Assembly: GCA_018389105.1 (NCBI GenBank)
Contig: JACATO010001129.1
Location: 186,001 to 250,000, forward strand
Reading direction: 5' to 3'
Origin: Nautilus pompilius
Taxonomy: Eukaryota > Mollusca > Cephalopoda > Nautilida > Nautilidae
DNA: 64,000 bases
A model generated the notes under the pieces. The model was given only the letters and a program-made list of their open reading frames with translations, was not told the DNA's origin and searched no databases. Positions 1 through 13,500 of this stretch are shown in pieces. Each line of letters begins with the position of its first letter. Position 1 is the stretch's first letter. A program made the position numbers and the translations under genes.

Positions 1-2310
1 CATTAGGGGCATTGAATAGAACTATCGGGTATACACAAAAATTATAGGGCTTTGATCTGGTTACGTGTGGAATATCCAGATGTGCAAAAGACAAAGACAG
101 GGGGGAACGGATAATTTGACCTATACGGAGACTAGAAATGCAGTTCTCCATGAAAACTACTAGATTCCAAACTACATACACTGAAGAACGCGGTAATAGC
201 GAAAATAGGGAAACTGAGCGTATACACGAGGTAGCGCATACTCAAGTTTGAAAGAAAACTGGTTCATTCTATAACCATATACAGGGCTGCCAGAATGTGA
301 GTGGGGACACAGAATCTGTACTAGGGACTCCCAAAAGCGGGTTTAATAAGACTTTATGGCCAGTGATTAGCCGGGCCATGGCAGAGTTGTGATGTTTTGA
401 CGGTCTTTCTATCTTTGAGTCGCTCGGCGGTGAGAGCATAAAAATAATTCCCTCTCTGAACAGATGGCCACTGACATAGGTCCCTCTCGAAGAACGCTAG
501 TGCCAGGGAGCAGTCAGTTTCTTCGCAGACTTCCAGCTGTAGCCATCTAGTGGCCCTGGTCGCACCAACAAGCAAAACAAATAGATCGCTATATTTTGTT
601 TTTGGGGGCTTGCAGGTTGCTGAATGAGAATTTCTGCTATATGACAACAGATCCAAAGGTGCTCGGTTTTCACCCTCTCCTTCACTGCATGAAGAAGAGC
701 CAGTTCTGTTGACTCTGGGCATCCAGGACGCACATGAACGGTTCTCTTGTAGCTGCTCTTCAGCTGGGCACTCACCTTTAACTAACAGTCGACTGTGGCA
801 TATCCAGTGCATTGGAGACTTGCCGTTTCTGCCAATGTCTCATTGCCCAACCATGCACCCCTCTTAAAGCTTCCTTGTTCGTGGCATAGCTTTCTGCAGA
901 CTGAGGCCTTCTTGCCATCACGTGACTGGGCTGACACATTTGCGTCTTGGAGAGTATGACCGGTTCCGAAACAGAATTATCATTGCTGAAGCTCGGAATC
1001 TTATAAAATAGGTCGGAATATCCTGACAGACTCGAAAATTATTCTGCTAGTTATTATAGTATCCTTGGAAAATATAAAATAACGCCCTGATCCGAAAAAA
1101 ATGGTCAGAAAACTGTGCAATATTTTTGCTCACAAACCGATACTTTTTTCGTCAAATTGAAAATATTCATATCTGTCCAAGAAAACTCGGTGCTGAGGAT
1201 TACGTGTGTCAGCATTTGCATCCTCTTAGTTAACTGTTTTCTTTATCCTATTTTCAAAAATATAAACTGGGGTTTTAACCTCCTTAAAGGTCTAAGATAC
1301 AAAGTAGCCAAATATGGATATTTAAATTCCTGTGGCATTCTTTAAATAATACTGAAATTCACAGTTCCACGCAAAAATGTAGCCATGAGTAGTAGAAAAG
1401 TAAAATGTTTTCATATCAATACTTCACAAATCGATATTATCGCTTTTTGTAGCTCTTTTGAAATAAAAGTAGAAAAGTTAGTTACGTCATATCTCATAAA
1501 AACGTTATATGGCACTATGCACAACTATGACGCAAAGTTGTTTGTCGCCTTCTAGACAAATCGGCAGTAGCATCTCTCATACAAGTTTTAAAAGTATCGA
1601 ATGTTTTTAATCCTTTGAAAATGATCTGTTAGTACCAATGAAATTTTAAGTCGTGCAGTAGACGAAATCCAGTTATTGATGTTGAATTGCTTTCGCCGTT
1701 CTAAACACGATTTCAAGGTGTGAGCGAACTATTGGACATTTATAATGAGATAGAATTTCTGGGTAAAGTCTGCACGCCCGCCTATAGTGAGCTGGAGCGA
1801 GCATCCAGCTACTGACAAGGCCACGCAGATTACCTCCCTTGAGTGTTCGGCTCCCAGTCAGATAATAATACCAACACTATGCTGTGACGCTTATATTTAA
1901 TCCTGGAAAATGGTTATATGCAGTTGTCGTTAATTCCGTATTTCTCTCCCCCCTTTTTTTTGGTCCGAAGAGAGTCGTCATAGTGTCGGCCTGAGAACAC
2001 GACGGACCTCAGTTCTCTTTGTGAACGGTACCATTATTCGCCCTTTCTAGAACAAAAAAGCGAACACCTTTAGTTTGATCTGTCTATAAGCCCCCCCCCC
2101 CCCGAGATGAAAGGTAGTCTTATTTTAATTCCCTTTATATCAACTAACATAAAGAACCCAGATGGTACTTATAATAACCAGAAAGGTGACTTTTCGACCG
2201 CCTGACGTCATAACAGATAACTCGTGATTGTTTATTTTCCGGTACAGCGTTGGTTCTCAGTAACAACTGCGCGAGATAGTAGCTGAAGTAAGGCCATAGA
2301 TAAACTGGAG
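1..2310. other. No supported gene
   Basis: Intergenic. A minus-strand open frame at 354-812 has no recognisable domain and is overlapped by another open frame. No splice pattern or repeat was recognised. Confidence 0.5.
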
Positions 2311-2530
2311 AGAGAGAGAGAGAGAGAGATATGACCTTATTACAGAGAGAGACATGACGTCATTACAGAGAGAGAGAGAGAGATGACGTCATTACACAGA
2401 GAGAGATGATGTTCATTACAGAGAGAGACATGACGTCATTACAGAGAGAGATGATGTTCATTACAGAGAGAGACATGACGTCATTACACAGAGATGATGT
2501 TCATTACAGACAGACAGAGAGAGAGAGACT
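2311..2530. repeat. GA-rich tandem array with CRE palindromes
   Basis: GA microsatellite interspersed with ATGACGTCATTACAGAGA and a variant with ATGATGTTCATTACAG. About four full TGACGTCA palindromes lie inside, and one more lies just outside at about 2204. It is the reverse complement of the array at 52.3-53.05 kb. Confidence 0.85.
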
Positions 2531-3501
2531 GTTTGGAATATCAAGTAAATTGAAATTAAATGATCTCACTTAATAACTTATTCCCTGCTTGGTTTACAAG
2601 GGGTTTGCTGTCTCCACCTCCATTGGCCCGGAAAGAGTGAGGAGTTGCTTTGTTTCGCGACCGCTACTGTATTTCTAAACCAGAATCTTAACCCGTCGGT
2701 CTCCAGCCGCTTAACGCCTATTCTAAGAAAACCTCACAGCGGGGGGGAAACAAACAAAAAAAAAAAAAAAAAACATTAAAAGAAAGTTTCAAAGCTGTCA
2801 GGATTTTTTTTATCTTCTTTCAAAGCCCCGCTACCTACCGGAAACGGAAATCGAGCGAGTGATCGCTCTGCCCCCTAACGGGCCCGGCTCTGTTACGCGG
2901 TCGTAAATGTCTTCACCATCCCGGGCTGCTTTAACTTTTGAAAACCGCTGCGAAGAGATCAACATTTGGAGCAGTTGTGACGGAGACCAAAGCATAAAGC
3001 ACAAATCTCTATACCCCACATAGGTACATATAATTCCATTTACATGTCACATAATTCGATACTGAAATAAATGCTCCTATTATAAAGCTGTATGACCATT
3101 AAATAACAGTAAAGATCCCCCCCTTTTTTTTAAATATTAAAATACGGTTATCTCAGAATGAACTAAAATGAGCATACGCCATCTTGGTTCTGGAAATACA
3201 AAGTCCGAGAAGTGGTCGTGATGTTTACCTTGAATTCGCAGCAGATAACTTGAAGAGTATACCAGTTGTGCCAAATCACGCAGTGGGTAGTTTCACTACA
3301 TTTCTTCGTACGCAGCCAGGAAGATTCCTTGAACTGTTTGCTCTATGAATGCACTGAAGTGGCTGGTGTGGGTGGTCTCCAGAGCTGCAGTGTGCTAGCG
3401 GTATCCTTAAGGTTAGAAAACAGTAAATTGTTCCATGACAACGGATGGGTATTAAGAAAGTCAACCAACTTCGCAATAATAGGCGATAACGGGGACGTTA
3501 A

Positions 3502-6021
3502 ATGGCAAGGTTCAAATTAAAGAGACCAGAAAAGGTGAGTAATTCCTTGCTCCATAAGATTCCCACCTGTAGCAAAATATCTGTGACAGAAGGAAGATAA
3601 ATGGTATGATGGCGTCACAGGAATGCCTCGTTTTCGCTTCAGTGGTTCGGCTCCATCGTGAAGCCAGGCATTCGAGAAGAAGTTAAATGCGTGGTAAGAC
3701 TATTTATATCAGAACAGAAACATTTGATTAGATGTTTTGTTTTACTCTCTAGACACCGCAGACCCCGATCTACCGAAACGGTGCCAGAGTCTCGAGCTCA
3801 CATCCATCTCCCCGTGATTCTCAGACTTCTGAGCCAGTTATTCCCATCCCGACCAACACACAGCTTCTTCATTCATCTCCCCCCTGACGGGATTTGCACC
3901 CCCCCCCGCTGTTTCCCTTGTAGATACCCGACTGACAGTTATTTCTTGCCACTTTGATGAATGCACCCAACGGCCGATCTTTCCCATCCTGCAGTTCCCT
4001 CACCAACACGATGCTCTTTGAAGCATCCTCTACGTTGCCAGTGTCCCATCGTCCTCTTCTATGATCGCTTTAACAAGAAGAGTGTAGGTTCAGCTGATAA
4101 CGGTTAACCACTGTCTGTGACCCAACATCCTCCGCCTTTGCTTCAGGTCGGAGGCTACCTGTGGATGACGAGTATACCGACAGTCCCCGGACGAGCCTGC
4201 GAGAAGTACCGGCTGCCCGCTGGTTCCGACGAAGCCCCAGCCAGTTTGCCATTCTTCCCCGTCTACGGCAAAAGCGCGAACTCTGGCAAACTAAGGTAAG
4301 CTTTCTTAGAGATGACACAAATAAGCGCTTCCACAGAAACAACCACGACACTCCACTCCACACAAACAAATTATTCTTGTGGAATCTACTTCATTTATTA
4401 AGACTTAATTTTCCAATTAAATGAGACTACTATTCCTAATTGACAATTTTATGATTTCAAAGAGAATAAAATTCTTTTTTTTATTTACCCTTGATACTCC
4501 TTTATAAGAGTTTCTTTTTTAATGACAAATTTGATTTTCAGAAGCCGAGGGTCGTCTCTTAACTGAATTTTAAAACTGAAAGTCGTCTGAACTCTAGGGT
4601 TTATCAGTAACACAAAACTTAACCGTTCCTTTTAGGAGACGATGTTGAGTTTACACGTCAGGTGTCTGTCACATTAATAAAATATCATCAATCAATCAGT
4701 ATTCTCCTTTCGATGTCATTGTGGTTTATTTAAATGAATTAATTATAAGTTATTCGGACAGTGAATACACCATTTTGAATTTCGGGGCATGTTTTCACAT
4801 CTACAATATACAAACTTGTATGTAGGGTACCTTCGTTACCTGTTGACACACACGTGCCCTAGTACAAGCCTGTGTTGTGGTAGGGTACCTTCGTTACCTG
4901 TTGACACACACGTGCCCTGGTACAGGCTTGTGTTGTGGTAGGGTACCTTCGTTACCTGTTGACACACACGTGCCCTGGTACAGGCTTTTGTTGTGGTAGG
5001 GTACCTTCGTTACCTGTTGACACACAAGTGCACTAGTACAAGCCTGTGTTGTGGTAGGGTACCTTCGTTACCTGTTGACACACAAGTGCCCTAGTACAAG
5101 CCTGTGTTGTGGTAGGGTACCTTCGTTACCTGTTGACACACAAGTGCCCTGGTACAAGCCTGTGTTGTGGTAGGGTACCTTCGTTACCTGTTGACACGTG
5201 CCCTAGTACAAGCTTGTGTTGTGGTAGGGTACCTTCGTTACCTGTTGACACGTGCCCTAGTACAAGCTTGTGTTGTGGTAGGGTACCTTCGTTACCTGTG
5301 ACACGTGCCCTAGTACAAGCTTGTGTTGTGGTGGGTACCTTTTTACCTGTTGACACGTGCCCTAGTACAAGCTTGTGTGTGTGTGGTAGGGTACCTTCGT
5401 TACCTGTTGACACACAAGTGCCCTAGTACAAGCCTTGTGTTGTGGTAGGGTACCTTCGTTACTGTTGACACACGTGCCCTAGTACAGGACTGTGTTGTGG
5501 TAGGGTACCTTCGTTACCTGTTGACACACGTGCCCTAGTACAGGACTGTGTTGTGGTAGGGTACCTTCGTTACCTGTTGACACACGTGCCCTAGTACAGG
5601 ACTGTGTTGTGGTAGGGTACCTTCGTTACCTGTTGACACACGTGCCCTAGTACAAGCCTGTGTTGTGGTAGGGTACCTTCGTTACCTGTTGACACAGATG
5701 AGACTTCAGTTATAGTTGTTACTCTTTACGAGTTAGCTAAAATAATTACATCATATTGCTTCTTTAAATTCTGACTCTTCAAAATCCCGTCTTGTTACAG
5801 GGTCAATGCTGAAGCTACTATTTTCTGTCCGAGCAGATCAACCTTAAAAGCGAGTATCAACGGTGGTTTTTCTAAACATTTTCCTTTCTTTCCATGTTTA
5901 AAACCCTTTTTCTCTCTCTTTCAGCCCTAAAAGAGAGATTACGACTGGCAACATAAGTGGTAAAAATAAACACAGGTTTCCAATCAATCCCATTGAGAGG
6001 GAGAGACAACAAACATTCTGA
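3502..6021 (+). CDS. Candidate small four-exon gene, product unknown (about 109 aa)
   Basis: Four exons fit together by GT-AG sites and phase: 3502-3534 (MARFKLKRPEK, donor AAAAG|GTGAGT), 3643-3693 (WFGSIVKPGIREEVKCV, acceptor TTTTCGCTTCAG, donor GTG|GTAAGA), 4147-4295 (starts VGGYLWMTSIPTVPG, contains LPFFPVYGK, acceptor TTTGCTTCAG, donor CTAAG|GTAAGC) and 5925-6021 (starts SPKREITTGNISGKNK, contains HRFPINPIERER, acceptor CTCTCTCTTTCAG). An AATAAA follows at 6202-6207. I do not recognise the protein. N-terminal K-W-F and a late FP box are faintly like the small testis/cilia protein TEX36, but this is weak. An alternative third exon from 3753 (TPQTPIYRNGARV...) ends at a stop at 3885. The last exon may be frame-shifted, because the overlapping frame reads RDNKHSDMEWIKGL, which would suit a TEX36-like protein. 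Transcript evidence would decide. Confidence 0.35.
4826..5697. repeat. 52-59-bp minisatellite, about 16 copies, E-box in most units
   Basis: Units read GGGTACCTTCGTTACCTG, TTGACACA, CACGTGCCCTAGTACAAG and TGTGTTGTGGTA. Most carry the palindrome CACGTG; a few have CAAGTG instead. The array lies in the last intron of the candidate gene at 3.5-6.0 kb. The open frames over it on both strands are repeat artefacts. Confidence 0.93.
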
Positions 6022-6201
6022 TATGGAATGGATAAAAGGGCTATCGCAGAAAGCTGTCAGTAGCAGTAGTATGATCAGACTTCACCACTACCATCCTGCG
6101 AAACTCTGCTGCTTTCTTTCAGTGATCATAAGTCGAGAAACCTACAAATGCAGCTTCCTCATGATGATTTAGAATCAACCTGTGTCATATGTAACCACGC
6201 A

Positions 6202-6207
6202 AATAAA
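6202..6207 (+). terminator. Candidate poly(A) signal for the small plus-strand gene
   Basis: AATAAA, 181 nt after the proposed stop of the candidate gene that starts at 3502. Confidence 0.3.
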
Positions 6208-6209
6208 TG

Positions 6210-9200
6210 CTGAAAGAAAACCAGAATTTTTATAAACTTATTTTTTCTGTTTATTGCTTGTACTTTGTAAAGAATGTGAGCGCACCATTACTGGTGTGGT
6301 ACCACCATCCGACCTCACACGAACAAAAATAGAGGGGGCAGGGGCAATGACATGCGCGCAGAGCTCCAGGATATGCATCCATCTGTTTTAATGAGCCTGA
6401 ACTTGATGTTAAAGATCAGTACCGCTTCACACCTCCTGATCCAGTGACGTGGGCTGGGTTTAAATTGAAAATGGTGCTTTCCTTTCTTCACAGGAACTTG
6501 GAAGTCAAGTTTAAAAACAAAAGGCTATTCTCAATAGGGAAGCACTGTTTTTATAATATAATAATAATAATAATTAATAATATAGTCCATTTCACCTCAA
6601 ATGTGAGAAATTAACAACTACATTAAAGCAATCTTCTCGCTGGCTGGTCAGGGGCTCCAGCCCCTTAACTTTCCTAAGGCTATTTTGACAAATGTAGAAA
6701 TACTCTCTGATGTGTTCTGATGTCAGAATACACAAGAAATAACAAACTTCCTTCCTTCTTGGCTCCTCCAACATTCAGTGTATAAACCCTCATTAGTGGC
6801 TGTTTTAGAATAACGATTCTAACACCACTACAGCTATTTGATAAGAACACAATTTACAGTACAAAACACGTCTCTCTCTTTTTCGGTATAAATTCCCTTG
6901 CTCGCAGCTTTGTACAACATTCAAATTCTTACTTTTTTTTAACTACCTAGCAAAAAGCTGAAGATTGAACATGGGTGGGTGTGATTGGTTCCATAAATAG
7001 TAGTCAAAACTCTCACAGCTTAGTGTTTTTCAGAAAGCATAAGCACAGTGTACATTTATAAATTCCCACTTGCTGAATCACCATATCAGATAAAACTTTA
7101 AAATAATAAGTTAAATAAATACTAATAATTTGTCCAGTTAATGCTAGGGACATTCTCACAGATACAAATGGCGATGTAAATCACTGCAGTAAATTAGCAC
7201 TCACCTGGTGCACCTTTTTCTCACATAGCCAGGGGAAAGGTTTGCTTCCTTTGCTCCTCTGCCCACCCACTAAATTCTAGCATCTTTATCAATGGTTTCT
7301 ACTCTTTAACATGCTTGTGTTAGTTAATTATTACTTGAAACACTGAGGGGTTTTCAGAAAATTTGGGTTCCTGCATCATACTCTGCCACTTCCATGAAGA
7401 TGGGCGACATAAAGCTACAAAATAAACAGACTGTCAAGAAGCTGGCTAAAAATTATGCAGTAGTCGAAGAAACTGATCACAAATGCAAACTCTAAATAAT
7501 AAATGATATAATTACACAAAACTGACAAGAAATGGGTTTTAAGCTCAGATCAGATAGCACATCTGAAATTAGATAGGGTTAATTAGCCTCTCTTATCTAT
7601 TTAATTATTAGTTTTTCAACTTAAAGAAATGTTGAAATCTGTTAAGACATAATTTACCCTATAACTAAAAACACTGTTGTAATAAGAGTGCTCACACTTT
7701 TAAAGGATAGTGTACTTGTTATATTTAAGTTCAGATACAAACAAGTTCCACAAAAGAAGCTGTACATAATAGAATAAATCTAGCCCAATTTTTAAATATG
7801 AGGGGCCCTATATGTTTGATAGAAACCCCCCTCTTTCTCCTGTCACAAAACAAATATGAAAAGGTAAACAAACAAACAAACAAACAGACAGAAATCACTT
7901 TTATTTATAAAACTCGTGATCTGGGATTGGTCGAGAAGTGGCCTCTGCTTCATCAAATACCAAAGTGGTATAGTTACAAGTGTACATCACAGAGTCTGTG
8001 CTGGTAATGAGTTTACATTAATCTTCAGTCAAAACCTACAAAAACAACAGGTTGTAAAGATTTATTGGTCCCCCCCACCTCTTTATCATTTCAAATAACT
8101 TTAGTAATAGCCTTTGGATAACATAGGTTCAAAAAAATAATAAAATATAGAAGCTAAATTCAGCATTTTTTTTTTTTTTTTTTACTTTACTGAAACTTTC
8201 AGTAAATATCCTGTCAAAAAAGGGTAGGTTTTACTTTAGTACCAATGAACACCGCACCTGTCACCCCCACAAAAAGACCTATTTTCCATATGAAGTTTCA
8301 AGTCATTTAAATTTTAACAAAACAGATATGCTACACCCTAACACCTCCTCCTCGGAAACACGCTTCCCATTCGTTCTACTAGAACCCTGGGGGACCAGAC
8401 GCTATTTCAACCAGGTTTCTTCTGAATGACCACCTGTATATATAAACTTGGGTCGACACATGGCTAAAAAAATGAGTCCAAGTTTGGTGTTTTTAAAGAA
8501 CAATGGATACATGACGCTTACCTGGCCGTTGTTTGTTTGTTTTTTTAAAATTAAATCTGATAACTACCATCACCACCCAAGAAGCTAAATACGAGTCTCT
8601 TTCAGTCTACCTGACTCTACATACACAAGAATTTTGCAAGTAACATCCATAAAAATTCTAACCTGCCAGATTAAAACAAATTAAAAATTTTAAATGAATA
8701 TTTTTCTCAATTTAAAAAAGAAGATTTAATTATTAAAGAAAATCTATTGTTTTATAGAAAAATATTAAAAATCTTTAAAATATACAAATTTAAATCATAA
8801 CACATTTTCAAACATCTGTAGGAAATTCATACAAAGATATCCCACTTGTACTTTATTTTTTTTATCTCATGTAAGCTTTATCCAAAAGTACAACAGAAAA
8901 CTAGCATAACTTTTCATTTGCTAATCTGTGAGAACCGTAAATTTACAAAGCTGTATGTTAAGATAAGCCAAAAAATATGTATTTATAGCCCAAAGTTTAA
9001 CAAAAAGAAACAAATCATGCAACATTTCCTTCCTTGGTCATCACCAGTGTGCATGGAAAATGACTACCTTCAGAAAGATCACTGAATCAACATAATGCGT
9101 GCTCCTGTGGTAATTGTATGATCAAGTATTTATATGATAGAAGTATGCAGACTTTACAAAGTGGGATATTCATAAGAAGATAATTCACAACTACCCACAT

Positions 9201-10419
9201 GATAAAGAATTCATAGATGTCAAATTCTTCAACAATCAAACGATATTTTTTAATTAAAATTTTTATGAATGATTCTCCAAAATTAGAATCCCTGCACATT
9301 TATGGTGTTTAATGTTTAATGAACAGGAGAAAATAAAGCAACCCCAGCCCTTTTTTTCCAAACTTAGTCAAAAATTCAAAATAACTGATCTATCTGACCA
9401 ACCATATAAACTGCAGAATTATCTTCAAAACATCATTGCACAGCAGCACCATTGTCACACTGGGTTTTTGAAAATTCAATCTACATATCCACCTGATAGC
9501 CTTTTTTGTTCCAAAATGCAGCTTGCTAATGAGAATGAATCGTTTAAAACTCGAGTTGCTAAGTCCACCATTTTTGAAGCACCAATAATGCAATACAAGC
9601 CTCAATGCAAAATGCCGTTCAAGTTCTGTCAAATCAAAAAGATCAGTTCAATAATAATAATAATAAAAAAAGTGTTCTTGATATCCACATTAAAATCTTT
9701 TTACGCATCAGTAAATATTTTTGCACATATATAAATTTGTAACCACAATCATTGCCATAAGGGAGACAACCTATATGACATAAAAATCATCTGGCTCTGC
9801 CATGAAGTTTGTGCAACATTCCTTGAGCATGCTATTTTGAAAGTTTACTTAAGATTTAAAACTACAATAATTATATTTTTCACAATAACTATATAGATTT
9901 CATATCTTCTAATTAAATATGCAGAACTCGTTAACTACTGTTGGCCAATAAAATCAGTCTATCCATCTACATTTCATTGGATTAAGTTGGCAGCGATTGA
10001 CATGACAAGCAAAGCATCTTTGTACTCAACTCATCTTTTAAATCTCCAACCATGAAATGCTACAAAATCTAAACTTTATATAAAAGCAGAAGGCATAACA
10101 TGAGATATATTCTGTACATAAAGACTTTAAAGTGATTATTACTGGGGGAAACTTTCCAAGAATGTAGTCAAGACACCTATGAGGGGGTAATGCCCTGAAA
10201 TTCTGTCACGTGTGTCAGATAAATGGTATACCAAGCAAAGAGGGAAAAGTTGCTGTCTGGGCTGCAACAGACAAGGGTTTCTGTTCAGGAAACATCCAAA
10301 ATTACCAGAAATTGTGTAGTTTGTTGTTGTTGCTTTTTAAAAAATAATAAATAATAATAATTCACTTCCGATGGGGATGTTGTAATCATAAGATATAAAA
10401 TTAGTTAACAGAGCTACAG
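6210..10419. other. AT-rich region without a supported gene
   Basis: Lies between two convergent genes (the candidate at 3.5-6.0 kb and ATAD5). It may include extended ATAD5 3' UTR. Only short open frames and poly-A/T runs were seen. Confidence 0.5.
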
Positions 10420-10425
10420 TTTATT
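10420..10425 (-). terminator. Candidate poly(A) signal for ATAD5
   Basis: AATAAA on the minus strand, 92 nt after the ATAD5 stop. It is the nearest canonical signal. The region is AT-rich and further AATAAA copies lie downstream, so longer 3' UTRs are possible. Confidence 0.4.
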
Positions 10426-10516
10426 CAGGAGAAGAAGAAGGATAACAGTTTTAAAAAATTTTTAAAAAAAACTTGACTTCTCGGTGAATCTATCTGCTTG
10501 AATGTGGGTTTCTTTA

Positions 10517-10595
10517 TCACGTGAAGTCTGATGCCAGGACATTTAATGTTGATTCCTTTAATGGGAAGTTGATGCTGTTAAAATAATGGAAAAAC
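10517..10595 (-). CDS. ATAD5: ATAD5 exon 16 (last coding exon)
   Basis: The acceptor is TTTTCTGTTTTAAG. It reads (R)FFHYFNSINFPLKESTLNVL and ends ASDFT-stop. The vertebrate C-terminus is RRFLHYFEGIHLDIPKE...LAADFP, so both motif and end point agree. At 79 nt it is too short to be found as an open frame alone. Confidence 0.95.
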
Positions 10596-13500
10596 CTTAA
10601 AACAGAAAAAGAAAATGGTATAAGCATAAACAAAAGTAAGATCAGTCAGAGTCTTAAATTTAGCTTGATTACATTACATTACTTTACTAACCAGCACTTT
10701 TATGATGATGTAACTGGACTAATACAACTTAGAGAGAGACAAATAAAACATTATTTTAAAATTATCCATTTTCTTCGTTGTCAGCAATTAATGAGTTTTT
10801 TTTTTTTGTGTGTTCATCTCACAAGTTTTTTGTCTAAATTACCAAAGGTTATGCTGAATAGAATGTTATATTCAATAAATACTATAAAAATTTTAAAAGG
10901 GAGGGGTTGTTAACCAGATGTTTAAAAAAAAAATTATAAACATCTGGTTAGCGTTGAAATTTTTAAAAATACATTAAGTAATAATAAACCAACTCTTACA
11001 AGTGGATGCCAACCATGCAATCTTACATTTCTGAGAAAAATATTTCACTTTGTATGAGGTCACAAATCTGGTTCAGCCATAATCATAACAACAAAAATAA
11101 TTATACTTTCAAAACTTATTAGGTTTCTGTAGGAATTAAGGCTCATTGGTGTTATACTACCTATATTAAATCAGATCTTAGCATTTTTAGTTAGCTCATA
11201 TACTGTAATTTTGAGTAATAAATTCTCACAAAAATAACAAACTTTTTTCCTTGCTGCCAACTGAAAGTGAACCAAAGCTAACAAAAGCAACAACTTGGAT
11301 AAGACAGAATGCTGATGTGAAGAATCTGCTGAACCGCGTCGGGTCCAGGCTCTGTCAAGTATGGAGAAGGAAAAAAAAAAACAAACATTGCCTTCAACCC
11401 GGTTCAATTTCTGGCAATTGTAACTACTTGGAACTAGCAAGTTTTTCTCACATTTTAAAGTAACTTGTTTTCTTTTAATCCATGTAATGAATAAAATGAA
11501 AGCCTCCAAATCAAACTAAGGAGTGTGTTCAAACATGGGTAAGAAAGCAAATATTTAGTCAAAATGTTATGAAGAGTGAAAGTAACAACGAAAACACTTG
11601 CAGTAATTCTGCATGGTTGCATGGCGAAAATTCTACATCAACCCCCCCTCATTTTATTGTTAGTAGATATATTCAAGGTTCCTGCCAGATAATGAAAAAA
11701 GCAACGTTTAAATAACAAATAAATAAAAAGATTGTTTTCAGATGGATATGAAAGTATACAACCAATAATCAGGTGTGCACATGTATATCTAATGTGCTAA
11801 ACACAAAGATCCAAGAAAAGCTTGGTGAGAAATCATCAAGACAGCATGAAATTGGGAGGTATAAAAGGGGCAAAGGGAGAGACATGCAACAGGAAGTAGA
11901 AAGAAATTAGGAAGTTAAAAAAAAAAGGAACAGGTTGCAGAGCCTGTCTTTACCAGGGACCACATAACTGAGATTATATACATACATTAAAAAGGTGATA
12001 AACATGCTATAAAATAAAAAATAAAATTCATTTTTTTAAAACCACCCATACAACACTTATCTGAGATAATGTCAAACTGTAACTTTGTCATCCAATCCCA
12101 GAAAAGTAGACATCACTGATATGTTACCAGAAGTAACCTTTCACTCAAAAACACAAGTAAATTAGGACCAACGAAATGACAAGAGAGTAGTTTTATGTTG
12201 AATGAGTTAGGAGAGTGCGTGTGTAGCCTGTTTGAAGAACAAATCTTCTTCTTCTTCAAGGGGGGGGGGCCTGGATGAGGTAGGACTTACATAAAAGATC
12301 ATCATAATGACAAGGTTAGCCAGTGCACAAAGTACTAAGAGGCTCTTCATAGCAGAAAAATAAACTTATATACCCTACATTTTTTCTGCTTAGCTGACTA
12401 CTGCACCTCACTGAAGTAGCTGAGCCCTCGCCCAGTTACCATTGAAAAGGCTAACCATCTGACCTTGTAAATATGGCAATGGAAGCCAACTGGGTTTCCA
12501 CCATAAACTTCCTCTGGCTCTGTAGAGAAGAAGAAGAGTAATCCATATGTTGACTTTTTTTTTTTTTTTTGTGCAAAATATTCTTTCTAACCTATCGACA
12601 AATTTATTTTAAGTCCATAATTATCAATCCATGATACATGTAGCCATATGTATGGATTCATTAAAATGAAACAAGTCTTAACTATCCTCTCAAAATTCCC
12701 CATCCTCACCCTGGTGACATCAGGCATAAGCAGTAACTGCTTCAGCAGTCTGTATGCCCAAAATTCAGTTGTTACCAATGAATACTACTTCTATTAGCCC
12801 GATAAATACCTACTTCCCTTTCAATGATTCACCATGACCATTTAAAGAATCCCACACTTCTGTCTGTATTGTATAAGCAGAACCAAAAAATGCATTCATT
12901 CAAAAATTATGCAATAGTCCTCAATAGCTCTTCATTGACATCCAACAGAGGAACCCATAAGATGACTATGGATTCATCATTTCGTTTTGTTGATGTTTAA
13001 TCCTTTTCTTCTAATTAATAAAATCAATGTTCCTACCTTCTTTTTATTTTAGCTTTCTGGCGTAGCCACTCCATCCTGCTTATATCTCGGAGGACAGGCA
13101 AATAATCAGTATAGAGAGACCTGCGCTGACACTGAACGTGTAGTGGAAGATTGTGCATTATATTTTCCAGTGCTTTCTGTCTAACAAACTGTCTGCAATA
13201 GAGAGAGAGGTTTAAGCATCAATACAAAAACAATGACTGGATAGTAAAAAAACAACGCAGACAGTAGCATGAGGTCTGTCTTAATTTTTTATAGGTTCCA
13301 CATAATACAATATTATATCACAATTGCTTGAATGGGCTACCTATTTTTGTGCAGCAAGTAATAATACAATTCTGACAAAAATCATAGCTGTTCCTGCTGA
13401 TTAGTTTAATTACCAGTGTTACAGTTTATGCAAAAAAAAAGAACAAGCAACTACTCACATTGGCAATAATAATGTACTGTAAATAATGAGGCAATCTGTC

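Noticed and set aside
354-812. 152-codon minus-strand open frame
   Set aside because: No recognisable domain or splice context, and a second frame on the same strand is also open here. Probably chance or an old repeat.
5109-5426. Cys-rich repetitive protein on plus strand and its antisense partner
   Set aside because: Artefact of the E-box minisatellite; no start context, and the frame depends on unit-length changes.
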